In this document: positions 6,665 to 13,881 of the stretch, one piece after another
Numbering within the stretch: position 1 is the first letter of the stretch
Layout: each line of letters starts with the position of its first letter
Origin: Anaerolineales bacterium UBA6131
Lineage (GTDB): Bacteria > Chloroflexota > Anaerolineae > UBA2200
Assembly (NCBI GenBank): GCA_002435875.1
Contig: DIVN01000247.1
Coordinates: forward strand, 1-14,716
Reading direction: 5' to 3'
Length of the DNA: 14,716 nucleotides
Program-made: the position numbers and the translations under genes
The notes under the pieces: model-generated
The model's input: only the letters and a program-made list of their open reading frames with translations
The model's database searches: none
Told to the model about the DNA's origin: nothing

Positions 6665-7745
6665 CGAGTTTCGCGAACCGGCCAAGGTACAAAGGCTCCT
6701 GGAAGCCATCTGGCAGCGCTCCACCGAGGCAGCACAGTTCATGGAATTCTGTGGCGGGCACACCCACGCCATTCTCAAGTTCGGCTTGCGGCAGCTCTTG
6801 CCGAGTACGATATCGCTGCTGTCAGGGCCTGGCTGTCCGGTCTGCGTGACAGCTAGCAGCGATCTCGACCTGGCAATAACCATGGCCTGCCAGTCTGGCG
6901 TGATCCTGACCACCTTTGGGGACATGATGCGCGTGCCAGGAAGCCATGGCAGCCTGCAGGATGCCAGGGCACTGGGAGCGGATGTGCGCATGGTATACTC
7001 CACATTGGATGCCTTGGCCATCGCTCGCTCGTATCCGGACCGCCCGACCGTGTTCCTGGCCGTTGGTTTTGAGACCACCGCTCCGACCGTGGCTGCCGCT
7101 GTGTTGCAGGCGCAAACTGAGCGGCTGAACAACTTTTTCATACTCTCCCTGCACAAGCTCACGCCGCCGGCAACTAGAGCCATCTTGTCGGCAGGGGAAG
7201 TACTGCTTACGGGGATCATCGGACCTGGCCACGTGACCACCATCATTGGGACAGATGCTTGGAAGTTCCTACCAGATGAGTTTGGCATTGCCTGTGCAGT
7301 CGCCGGCTTCGAGCCCCTGGACATATTGCATGCGATCTATGCTTTGGTGGACATGGTCGAACTAGGGGCACCCTCTGTGCGCAATGCCTATGGTCGGAGT
7401 GTGTCCGCTGCAGGAAATCACGTGGCACAGCAGATGATGGAGAACGTATTCCGGGTAGCGCCGGCCGAGTGGCGAGGGTTCGGCATGTTGCCCAATAGCG
7501 GGCTTGCCCTACGCAGCGAGTACGCTTCCTTTGACGCTGCGCAGCGTTTCCCCATCACTGTGCCTCCTGCCCGAGAACCGCAGGGTTGTCGTTGTGGGGA
7601 GATACTGCGCGGCATAATCACACCTCTTGAGTGCCCACTCTTCGCCCGCGCTTGCACCCCAGCCACTCCCATAGGTCCTTGCATGGTCTCCGGAGAGGGC
7701 GCATGTGCGGCCTATGCGCAATATGGAGAGGCGTCAGGTGACTGA
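6651..7745 (+). CDS. hypD: Hydrogenase formation protein HypD
   Basis: HypD is the iron-sulfur scaffold on which the Fe(CN)2CO group is assembled together with HypC. The 364-residue protein carries the three redox/active-site motifs FCGGHTHA (33-40, C34), GPGCPVC (59-65, C62 and C65) and GFETTAP (139-145). It also has LSLHKLTPPA (165-174) and IIGPGHVTTIIG (189-200). The C-terminus has the cysteine group C313, C315, C328, C335, C344 and C352, which includes the four ligands of the [4Fe-4S] cluster. Length and order are standard. The ATG overlaps the end of hypC by 14 nt, and the 3' end overlaps hypE by 8 nt. Confidence 0.96.
   Translation: MRFVDEFREPAKVQRLLEAIWQRSTEAAQFMEFCGGHTHAILKFGLRQLLPSTISLLSGPGCPVCVTASSDLDLAITMACQSGVILTTFGDMMRVPGSHGSLQDARALGADVRMVYSTLDALAIARSYPDRPTVFLAVGFETTAPTVAAAVLQAQTERLNNFFILSLHKLTPPATRAILSAGEVLLTGIIGPGHVTTIIGTDAWKFLPDEFGIACAVAGFEPLDILHAIYALVDMVELGAPSVRNAYGRSVSAAGNHVAQQMMENVFRVAPAEWRGFGMLPNSGLALRSEYASFDAAQRFPITVPPAREPQGCRCGEILRGIITPLECPLFARACTPATPIGPCMVSGEGACAAYAQYGEASGD
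7725..7731 (+). promoter_or_regulatory. Ribosome binding site supporting the GTG start of hypE
   Basis: GGAGAGG at 7725-7731, inside the end of hypD, ends 6 nt before GTG 7738. That spacing favours the GTG over the in-frame starts at 7705 (GTG), 7714 (ATG) and 7723 (ATG). The two ATGs lie upstream of or abut this site. Confidence 0.55.
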
Positions 7746-8754
7746 AGGTAAGATTCTGCTCGCACATGGCAGCGGTGGTGGTCTGACGCACCAGCTCGTG
7801 CGCGAGGTCTTCAGCAAGCACCTCGCCAACCCGTGGCTCGACGCGCAGGAGGACGCCGCCGTCTGGCAGGCACCACATGCGTGCGGCCGATTCGCCCTCA
7901 CCACGGACAGTTATGTCGTGCAGCCTCTCTTCTTTCCGGGCGGCGACATTGGCAAACTGGCCGTCTGTGGGACAGTGAATGACTTGGCCATGGTCGGAGC
8001 GCAGGCGCTCTATCTGACCGCAGGATTCATATTGGAGGAAGGCCTACCTGTTGACGCGCTTGAGCGCATCGTCTGTTCAATGGCGAAGACGGCGGAGGAG
8101 GCCGGAGTTCAGGTGATTGCCGGAGACACCAAGGTGGTCGATCACGGCAGCGCGGACCAGCTTTTTATCAACACCGCAGGGATCGGCACGGTGGCTCCTG
8201 ATGTACACATCAGTGCCGGCAATGCGCAACCAGGAGATGGGATTCTGTTGAGTGGCCCGATAGGCCTTCACGGCATGGCCATCATGTGCGAGCGCGAGGG
8301 ACTGGGCTTCACCTGGCCGCTGCAGAGCGACTGCGCTCCACTGAACGGGCTCGTGTGCACGATGCTCGCCGTCGACACTCACATTCATTGTTTACGCGAC
8401 CCCACGCGCGGAGGGCTGGCCACCACACTCTGCGAACTGGCCACACAAAGCAAGATTCAAATGGAGATCGAGGAAAGCTCGATTGCTATACCTGCCGGTG
8501 TCAGCGCGGCATGCGAGATGTTGGGTCTTGACCCACTCTATGTGGCGAACGAAGGCATACTCGTGGCCATCGTGCCGCCGGAGCTAGAGGCCAGCATGCT
8601 GGCGTCCATGCATGCGCACCCTCTTGGCCGCAACGCTGCATTGATCGGCAGAGTCACCTCCTCGGATCACGCGCGAGTTGTGCTGCATACAACTCTCGGT
8701 GCTCGCCGCCTCTTACAAGTGCTTGCCGGCGAGCAGTTGCCCCGAATATGTTGA
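7738..8754 (+). CDS. hypE: Carbamoyl dehydratase HypE
   Basis: HypE accepts the carbamoyl group from HypF on its C-terminal cysteine and dehydrates it with ATP to a thiocyanate, the source of the CN ligands. From GTG 7738 the protein has 338 residues, the normal size. It starts MTEGKILLAHGSGGG, the usual beginning of the family. It shows TTDSYVVQPLFFPGGDIGKLA (about 55-75), the GTVNDLAMVGA block, IAGDTKVV and DPTRGGLAT of the PurM/AIR synthase fold, and it ends in the required Pro-Arg-Ile-Cys with the catalytic cysteine as last residue. Earlier in-frame starts would add up to 11 unconserved residues. It closes the hyp operon, and I see no clear terminator before the ftsK promoter. Confidence 0.96.
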   Translation: MTEGKILLAHGSGGGLTHQLVREVFSKHLANPWLDAQEDAAVWQAPHACGRFALTTDSYVVQPLFFPGGDIGKLAVCGTVNDLAMVGAQALYLTAGFILEEGLPVDALERIVCSMAKTAEEAGVQVIAGDTKVVDHGSADQLFINTAGIGTVAPDVHISAGNAQPGDGILLSGPIGLHGMAIMCEREGLGFTWPLQSDCAPLNGLVCTMLAVDTHIHCLRDPTRGGLATTLCELATQSKIQMEIEESSIAIPAGVSAACEMLGLDPLYVANEGILVAIVPPELEASMLASMHAHPLGRNAALIGRVTSSDHARVVLHTTLGARRLLQVLAGEQLPRIC

Positions 8755-8776
8755 GCATTGGCGCCATTTCGTTAAG

Positions 8777-8821
8777 CCTTTGACAAGCGTCGTCATACTG
8801 GCCTATAATCGTTGTCAAAGG
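8777..8821. repeat. 10-bp perfect inverted repeat flanking the ftsK promoter
   Basis: CCTTTGACAA at 8777-8786 and TTGTCAAAGG at 8812-8821 are exact reverse complements separated by 25 bp. The left arm contains the -35 hexamer and the right arm lies at the expected transcription start. The arms could be paired operator half-sites or a long-loop hairpin at the 5' end of the transcript. Confidence 0.6.
8780..8809 (+). promoter_or_regulatory. Consensus sigma-70-type promoter before ftsK
   Basis: TTGACA (8780-8785) and TATAAT (8804-8809) both match the consensus perfectly with an 18-bp spacer, making this the strongest promoter-like sequence in the window. Transcription would begin near 8816, giving a leader of about 100 nt if translation starts at 8919. 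Confidence 0.8.
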
Positions 8822-8918
8822 TTCAATGCAGCAAGAAACGGTGCACCGACATCGTCCTCCACTTCGACCCGGTAGACTACACTGTAAGCTTGTCGACTGT
8901 GCACTGGAACGAAGCGAC

Positions 8919-11069
8919 ATGCCATCCAAGAAAGGCCAGAAAAAACAGCGCGAGCCTATTGCGCTCATCAAGCTAGACCACAGACTCCAGCGGGAGATCG
9001 CCGGTCTCCTGCTCTTCACCATAGGGATAGTGACTATCCTTGCGGCGCTATCTGTGACTCGTGGCAGGCTGAGCTCGCAATGGGTCCTGTTCCTGCGCCG
9101 CATCTTCGGTTGGGGCATCTACCCTGCTGCATTGGGCATGTTGGGCGGGGGAATCTTCTTGCTCTGGCCGAATCTCCAGCAGCACATCCGCGTAGCTCCG
9201 CGCCAGCTCTTCGGTTTGGAGCTAGCCTTGTTGTCAGCCTTGGGGGCCTCCCACCTACTGGATTCGGGTTCGGGTGCGCTGGAGTTGGCACAAGCGGGCC
9301 GTGGTGGCGGGCATATCGGCTGGGCCTTAAGCTATCTCTTGGTAAGTACTCTCAACAAGCCTCTGACTCTCGCGATTCTACTGGTGCTGACAGGCGTTGG
9401 GGTTGCCTTGTCCTGGCCTACAGAATGGCGAGATGCACGCAGGCGGGCCGTGGACATTCTCACGCGGTGGCGACCGAAGATGTCTGCGGCACCCCCCCCT
9501 GCGAGCGTATACGCACCCGCGCGCGACGCATCGGTGGTTGTCCGCCGTGCCTCTGAGGCACGTGTGAGCGAATCAACCAGCCTCAGTGCGACGGTCACAC
9601 CCAAGAGCCGCCCCAGACGTGCTCAGCGACGGCTTCCCCCATTGGATCTGCTCAATGGTGGCAGTAGCGATTCCGGCGGCAGCGCGGACGTCCGCTTCAG
9701 GAAGCAGGTTATTGAGGAGACCCTATTGAGTTTTGGGGTTCCAGCCGAGGTGGTGGAGATCAACCAAGGGCCAACGGTTACGCAGTTTGGTGTTGAGCCA
9801 GGCTTTGTCGAGTACAGGCGAGCCGATGGCACCTCAGGACGCAGAAAAATCCGGGTAAGCAAGATTATGGCCCTGCAGGACGACTTAGCACTGGCACTCG
9901 CCGCCTCGCCGATTCGCATTGAGGCCCCAGTGCCCGGACGCTCGGTCGTCGGCATTGAGGTACCGAATGAACGGCCCTCCATGGTCGACCTGCGCAGCTT
10001 GCTAGAATCCAAGGTGTTCCGAAGCATCAATTCGCCTTTGCGCATTGCACTCGGGCGAGATGTCTCGGGACAGCCCATAGCCGCCGATCTCGCAGCAATG
10101 CCGCACCTGCTAATCGCAGGTGCGACAGGCTCCGGCAAGTCGGTGTGCATTAACTCTATCGTGGCTTGTCTGCTGCTCAACAATACGCCTGAAACGCTCC
10201 GATTGTTGATGGTTGACCCCAAGATGGTCGAGCTGACGCCATTCAACGGGATTCCTCATCTCTTTGCTCCGGTGATTGTCAGCGCACAAGAATCCGTACG
10301 CAGCCTGAAATGGGTGACTGCTCAGATGGACGAGCGCTACCAGACGTTCTCGCAGGCAGGCGTTCGCAACATTCAGGCATACAACGACATGGCAACCTCA
10401 CGTGCACAGTCAGCTCTGCCCCATATCGTCGTAGTGATCGACGAACTGGCAGATCTGATGATGGCAGCGCCGGACGAGATCGAGAGGTCCATTTGTCGCA
10501 TCGCGCAGCTTGCCCGGGCAACGGGGATCCATCTCGTTATCGCTACACAACGTCCCTCTGTAGATGTAGTGACAGGGCTCATCAAAGCCAACTTTCCGGC
10601 CCGTATTAGCTTTGCGGTCACTACTCAGGTCGACTCGCGGGTCATTCTGGACGCGGCCGGTGCCGAGAAGCTGCTTGGCCGCGGCGACATGCTGTACATG
10701 TCGCCAGAGTCGAGCAAGCTGATCCGCATGCAGGGCTGCTTTGTGTCCGACCAAGAACTGCAACGTTTGGTTCAGTACTGGAGCGACAGAACAGAGCGTT
10801 TCACGGCTGTTCCAGAATCAGCGACGCCCTGGCACGGTATCGACACCCAAGACAGCGAGGATGATTTGCTGGATCGCGCCATCGAATTGGCGCAGGGGAG
10901 AGACAGTATTTCAATCTCTTTCCTTCAGCGTCGCCTTCGCATAGGTTACCCACGCGCGGCGCGCCTGGTCGACATCATGGAGGAACGAGGGCTACTCGGC
11001 CCTCCGGCAGAAGCGGGGCACCCACGTGAGGTATTGGGCGCCGAGGAGAGCTATGAGCTATCCGAATAG
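8919..11069 (+). CDS. ftsK: DNA translocase FtsK/SpoIIIE
   Basis: A membrane-anchored, ATP-driven DNA pump that clears and aligns chromosomes at the division septum. The 716-residue protein has a basic start (MPSKKGQKKQ), about four or five membrane segments between 25 and 168, an Ala/Pro/Arg-rich linker (185-245), then the motor: an alpha domain beginning RFRKQVIEETLLSFGV (259-274), the Walker A GATGSGKS (401-408), the Walker B VVVIDE (504-509), IATQRPSVDVVTG (541-553) and LLGRGDMLY (585-593). The C-terminal gamma winged helix (646-716) contains SISFLQRRLRIGYPRAARL. The linker is short compared with E. coli FtsK, closer to SpoIIIE. An in-frame ATG at 8826 is possible but would leave a leader of about 10 nt and adds 31 unconserved residues; the ribosome site at 8919 is weak, so the start is the least certain part. 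Confidence 0.93.
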   Translation: MPSKKGQKKQREPIALIKLDHRLQREIAGLLLFTIGIVTILAALSVTRGRLSSQWVLFLRRIFGWGIYPAALGMLGGGIFLLWPNLQQHIRVAPRQLFGLELALLSALGASHLLDSGSGALELAQAGRGGGHIGWALSYLLVSTLNKPLTLAILLVLTGVGVALSWPTEWRDARRRAVDILTRWRPKMSAAPPPASVYAPARDASVVVRRASEARVSESTSLSATVTPKSRPRRAQRRLPPLDLLNGGSSDSGGSADVRFRKQVIEETLLSFGVPAEVVEINQGPTVTQFGVEPGFVEYRRADGTSGRRKIRVSKIMALQDDLALALAASPIRIEAPVPGRSVVGIEVPNERPSMVDLRSLLESKVFRSINSPLRIALGRDVSGQPIAADLAAMPHLLIAGATGSGKSVCINSIVACLLLNNTPETLRLLMVDPKMVELTPFNGIPHLFAPVIVSAQESVRSLKWVTAQMDERYQTFSQAGVRNIQAYNDMATSRAQSALPHIVVVIDELADLMMAAPDEIERSICRIAQLARATGIHLVIATQRPSVDVVTGLIKANFPARISFAVTTQVDSRVILDAAGAEKLLGRGDMLYMSPESSKLIRMQGCFVSDQELQRLVQYWSDRTERFTAVPESATPWHGIDTQDSEDDLLDRAIELAQGRDSISISFLQRRLRIGYPRAARLVDIMEERGLLGPPAEAGHPREVLGAEESYELSE

Positions 11070-11107
11070 CCATTTGCGCAGTCTGTCCAGTCCTCATCGC
11101 ATCCGCT

Positions 11108-11158
11108 ATAGCAGCAGCATCTCCGTCAGGAGATGGCTGGTCAGGTGGCTGCTGCTAT
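11108..11158 (+). repeat. 11-bp inverted repeat enclosing a second hairpin
   Basis: ATAGCAGCAGC at 11108-11118 and GCTGCTGCTAT at 11148-11158 are perfect reverse complements. Between them CATCTCC (11118-11124) and GGAGATG (11129-11135) form a 7-bp hairpin with a GTCA loop. Together they make a long stem with an inner hairpin and an asymmetric internal loop. It starts 39 nt after the ftsK stop and lacks a clear T-tract, so it could be an mRNA 3' end, part of a terminator system or a small RNA. Confidence 0.55.
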
Positions 11159-11204
11159 TGATTTGTCTTGCGCACCGGGCATCCCGACCGTCGTGATGAA
11201 GAGT

Positions 11205-11234
11205 AGCAGCCAGAGCAGTAAGGCTGCTCTTTTC
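11205..11234 (+). terminator. Probable ftsK terminator with two alternative stems
   Basis: AGAGCAG (11212-11218) pairs with CTGCTCT (11224-11230) around a 5-nt loop, followed by TTTC. An alternative 7-bp stem pairs AGCAGCC (11205-11211) with GGCTGCT (11222-11228); the two are mutually exclusive. The position just before the yebC promoter fits a terminator, although the T-run is short. Confidence 0.5.
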
Positions 11235-11235
11235 A

Positions 11236-11266
11236 TTGCTGGTCTGGTCACGGAATGGAGTATAAT
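11236..11266 (+). promoter_or_regulatory. Candidate promoter of yebC
   Basis: A perfect TATAAT at 11261-11266 is preceded by TTGCTG (11236-11241) with a long 19-bp spacer. It lies 53 bp upstream of the yebC ATG and directly after the probable terminator. The -10 is strong, while the -35 is uncertain. The remainder of the 250-bp gap between ftsK and yebC holds the two hairpins and no convincing gene. Confidence 0.45.
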
Positions 11267-11319
11267 CTTGCACTGTGCCGCTTGGGTCAGAAGGACTCGA
11301 GCAAGGAGGGATTGACAGC

Positions 11320-12078
11320 ATGTCAGGACATTCACATTGGGCTACTATCAAACGTTCCAAGGGAGCAGCGGACGCCAAACGCGGTCAGGTGTTCACCAAG
11401 TTGGCGCGCGAGATTCAGATTGCCGCCCGCGACGGCGGCGCTGATGCCACTTCGAACTTTCGCCTGCGCCTGGCCGTTGACAAAGCCAGGCAGAGTAGCA
11501 TGCCAAAGGATAACATCGAACGCGCCATCCAGCGCGGTACCGGGCAGCTCAAAGGCGAGACCATCGAGGAGATCACTTACGAAGGCTATGGGCCCCAGGG
11601 TACGGCGATGATTGTCGAAGTCGTGACTGACAACCGCAATCGCGCTGTGTCTGAAGTTCGCCGCTTGTTCTCGCGCCATGGAGGAAGCCTGGGCGAGTCT
11701 GGCTCGGTCCAATGGCTCTTCGATCGCAAGGGTTACATTAGTGTAATCCCCGAGAATGGTTCAGCTGACGATTTGGCACTTGCCGCCATCGACGCAGGGG
11801 CAGATGACGTGAAAGTCGACCCAGAACTTGTGGAGATCTATACCAGAGCCGAAGATCTGCAGAAAATTCGTGACGTGCTTGAGGGCAACTCTGTTGAGCT
11901 CGATGATGCCTTGCTCTCATGGGTGCCCAAAACCCTTATCCAGCTCGACGAGAAGACGACCATGCAAAACATGCGGCTCATCGACGCGCTGGAGGAACTG
12001 GATGACGTTCAGCACGTATACTCCAATCTGGAAATCACTGATGAGGTTGGAGAGAAATATGCAGAGCTCGAAGAATAG
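11320..12078 (+). CDS. yebC: YebC/PmpR family protein (TACO1 family)
   Basis: A cytoplasmic protein of the YebC/TACO1 family. Members were first described as DNA-binding transcription regulators, and more recent work ties several of them to translation of difficult sequences such as proline stretches. The 252-residue protein begins MSGHSHWATIKRSKGAADAKRGQVFTKL, the diagnostic N-terminus, followed by MPKDNIERAIQRGTG, YEGYGPQGTAMIVEVVTDNRNR and GSVQWLFDRKG. The start at 11320 has a strong AAGGAGGG at 11303-11310. The frame is open a little further upstream to 11275, but that adds nothing conserved. Its place before ruvC and ruvA is common in bacteria, and the 12-nt gap suggests cotranscription. 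Confidence 0.95.
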   Translation: MSGHSHWATIKRSKGAADAKRGQVFTKLAREIQIAARDGGADATSNFRLRLAVDKARQSSMPKDNIERAIQRGTGQLKGETIEEITYEGYGPQGTAMIVEVVTDNRNRAVSEVRRLFSRHGGSLGESGSVQWLFDRKGYISVIPENGSADDLALAAIDAGADDVKVDPELVEIYTRAEDLQKIRDVLEGNSVELDDALLSWVPKTLIQLDEKTTMQNMRLIDALEELDDVQHVYSNLEITDEVGEKYAELEE

Positions 12079-12090
12079 GCGATAGCGGGG

Positions 12091-12615
12091 ATGCGGCAGC
12101 CGCTGCGCATTCTGGGGATCGACCCTGGCACTGCGACAACGGGCTATGGCATTGTGGAGACCGATGGCGAAACGCTGGTCCCCATTGTCCATGGCGTTAT
12201 CACCACATCACCTGCGCTGCCCTTGTCCTGTCGGCTCAAGCAGCTCCATACGCAGCTGCTCGATCTGATTCGTGTCTACGGGCCCACGCAGGCCGCAGTC
12301 GAAGAGCTGTTCTTCTCCAGAAATGCTCGTACTGCCATGGCAGTTGGTCATGCACGAGGCGTCGTTCTGTTGGGCCTTGCAGATGCCAGGCTGCCAATCA
12401 GCGAGTATACCCCTACGCAGGTAAAGCAGGCTACAACCGGCTATGGCGGGGCAACCAAGGAACAAGTCCAAGAGATGGTTCGTCTCTTACTCGGACTCGA
12501 CTACAGCCCGCATCCTGACGATGCAGCTGACGCCCTGGCGGTGGCAATATGTCACGCACATGCATATCCGCTTGCGGCACGGCTGGCCAGCCAAATCCCT
12601 GAGGAGAGAGCATGA
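12091..12615 (+). CDS. ruvC: Holliday junction resolvase RuvC
   Basis: RuvC is the endonuclease that cuts Holliday junctions symmetrically after RuvAB branch migration. The 174-residue protein has the RNase H-like fold motif ILGIDPGTATTGYG (7-20) with D11, AAVEELFFSRNARTA (68-82) with E71, and the C-terminal DDAADALAVAICHAH (143-157) in which D144 and D147 correspond to the last two acidic catalytic residues of the E. coli enzyme. All four metal ligands are present. The start ATG has only a weak, very close G-run upstream and may depend on coupling with yebC. The 3' end overlaps ruvA by 4 nt (ATGA). Confidence 0.96.
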   Translation: MRQPLRILGIDPGTATTGYGIVETDGETLVPIVHGVITTSPALPLSCRLKQLHTQLLDLIRVYGPTQAAVEELFFSRNARTAMAVGHARGVVLLGLADARLPISEYTPTQVKQATTGYGGATKEQVQEMVRLLLGLDYSPHPDDAADALAVAICHAHAYPLAARLASQIPEERA

Positions 12616-13193
12616 TCGCCTACATTCAGGGGAGTGTCCTGAGCAGAGGCGAAGATTGGGTAGTTGTGCAAGTCGGTGGTATCGGCTGGAGGATCGCTCT
12701 CCCCCGGTCCGATGCGGCGCACTTGCCGGCAGTGGGAGGGGAGACCAGCCTCTACACACACATGCATGTACGAGAGAACGATATCTCCCTCTACGGATTC
12801 CTCAGTCCCGATGCAAGAGCCCTGTTTGAGCTTCTATTGACGGTCTCCGGTATTGGCCCCAAGCTGGCACTGAGCATTGTCTCGGTGGTCACTGTGGACG
12901 AACTCCAGCACGCAGTTGCTAGTGGTGACCCCTCAGTGCTAGGCAAGGCTCCCGGCGTTGGCAAGCGCACGGCCGAGAGGGTCTTGCTGGGCCTCAAGGA
13001 CAAACTTGGAGTTGGGCATGAGATCGCCTCACACCTGACCTCTCGCCAAGGCGACCCGGAAGTCGTCTCCGCGCTGATTAGTCTGGGCTACAGCCTTGCG
13101 GAGGCCACTGCTGCCCTGCATTCACTCCCCCAAGAGGACCTTCCGTTGGAGGAGAGACTCCGCCTGGCTCTACAGTCGCTTGCCAGTGCATAA
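12612..13193 (+). CDS. ruvA: Holliday junction branch migration protein RuvA
   Basis: RuvA forms the tetramer that holds the Holliday junction and recruits the RuvB motor. The 193 residues comprise an N-terminal OB fold beginning MIAYIQGSV, two helix-hairpin-helix motifs, TVSGIGPKLALSIVS (77-91) and KAPGVGKRTAERVLLGLKDK (112-131), and the small C-terminal domain III (about 150-193) that contacts RuvB and contains ALISLGYSLAEA. GAGGAG at 12601-12606, 5 nt upstream, sets the start, which overlaps the ruvC stop. ruvB is not the next gene. Confidence 0.96.
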   Translation: MIAYIQGSVLSRGEDWVVVQVGGIGWRIALPRSDAAHLPAVGGETSLYTHMHVRENDISLYGFLSPDARALFELLLTVSGIGPKLALSIVSVVTVDELQHAVASGDPSVLGKAPGVGKRTAERVLLGLKDKLGVGHEIASHLTSRQGDPEVVSALISLGYSLAEATAALHSLPQEDLPLEERLRLALQSLASA

Positions 13194-13210
13194 AGTGACG
13201 GGGTACAACT

Positions 13211-13702
13211 ATGAACTGGGTTGATCTTCTCGTGATCCTCATCGTGGCAGTCGCGACCTTTTCGAGTGCTCGCGCGGGCCTGGTACGTCAAGCCCTGGCC
13301 TTAATTGGATTCGTGGCGGGCCTCTACGCAGCACTCACCCATCACCTAACCTTAGCCTCCATGCTACAAACGGCGCTGCCCGATCCTGCTATCGCCAAAG
13401 TGGCAGCCTTTGTCATCATCATGGTTGGGGTATGGATTGCGTTTGCTGTACTTGCGGGCATTGTCAGGAGCATCCTGAGGGCCTCAGGGTTAGCCTGGGT
13501 AGACCATGTCTCGGGCATGGTGCTTGGTCTTGTCGCGGGCTTGCTCCTGTCGATCTGCATACTGTTACTTTTCGTGCGCATTCCCATCACGGCAATCCAT
13601 ACAACGGTTCACGAATCCACTCTGGCGACCTGGCTACTTGAGCTTCTTCCTCACCTGCGTCAGCTACTGCCTGAGAACGTGCAGGCTCACGGCGTTATGT
13701 GA
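13211..13702 (+). CDS. CvpA family membrane protein
   Basis: A 163-residue integral membrane protein of the CvpA family, named for a role in colicin V production in E. coli, where its loss affects envelope stress tolerance; the molecular function is unclear. It begins MNWVDLLVILIVAVATFSSARAGLVRQ, typical of the family (WxD followed by a hydrophobic helix and a G-R turn). It has about four membrane segments: 4-20, 26-42, 62-86 and 101-122. The WVDHVSGMVLGLVAGLL block (96-112) is the conserved third region. The C-terminal 40 residues are probably outside the membrane helices. GGGG about 7 nt before the ATG supports the start. It lies 17 nt after ruvA and may be the last gene of the operon. Confidence 0.85.
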   Translation: MNWVDLLVILIVAVATFSSARAGLVRQALALIGFVAGLYAALTHHLTLASMLQTALPDPAIAKVAAFVIIMVGVWIAFAVLAGIVRSILRASGLAWVDHVSGMVLGLVAGLLLSICILLLFVRIPITAIHTTVHESTLATWLLELLPHLRQLLPENVQAHGVM

Positions 13703-13748
13703 CCTGCGCCGGCAAACTCGGACGGGTCGCAGTCATCCCCGCGGTCAT

Positions 13749-13777
13749 TTGGCTGTTGTCAATATCTGTGCTACACT
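13749..13777 (+). promoter_or_regulatory. Candidate promoter of the rpsF operon
   Basis: TTGGCT (13749-13754) and TACACT (13772-13777) are 17 bp apart and match the sigma-70 hexamers at 4/6 each. Transcription would begin near 13784 and produce a leader of about 98 nt that contains the two hairpins upstream of rpsF. Confidence 0.45.
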
Positions 13778-13803
13778 CACTATTCGGTTAAAGGTTTGCA
13801 TCT

Positions 13804-13852
13804 AGCGGCCTTTCCGCTCCAGGTTGAGGCATTCCTCAACAGCCGTCACCTG
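13804..13852 (+). promoter_or_regulatory. rpsF leader RNA resembling the S6:S18 binding motif
   Basis: Two structures lie in the rpsF leader. The first is a 5-bp hairpin, AGCGG (13804-13808) with CCGCT (13814-13818). The second has an outer stem CAGGT (13820-13824) with ACCTG (13848-13852) and an upper stem TGAGG (13825-13829) with CCTCA (13834-13838) closed by CATT. Between the 3' strands lies an asymmetric 9-nt bulge, ACAGCCGTC (13839-13847), containing CCG. A CCG in an asymmetric internal loop is the hallmark of the described S6:S18 leader, which mimics the 16S rRNA site. The structure is seen by eye; binding is inferred. Confidence 0.6.
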
Positions 13853-13881
13853 CAGCAATCCCATGGAAAGGAGGGAACACC

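Noticed and set aside
8839..8848. 10-bp palindrome CGGTGCACCG in the ftsK leader
   Set aside because: Self-complementary but short and isolated; palindromes of this size occur by chance and it has no loop to form a stable hairpin.
9623..10246. Minus-strand open frame of about 200 codons within ftsK
   Set aside because: Shadow frame in GC-rich coding sequence, with no recognisable protein family.
11133..11315. Possible 60-codon gene between ftsK and yebC
   Set aside because: It runs through both hairpins and the yebC promoter, has no recognisable content, and its start lies inside a stem.
13701..13734. Hairpin after cvpA (GACCTGCG with CGCAGTC)
   Set aside because: Needs a bulge and a loop of about 19 nt and has no T-tract, so I do not call it a terminator.
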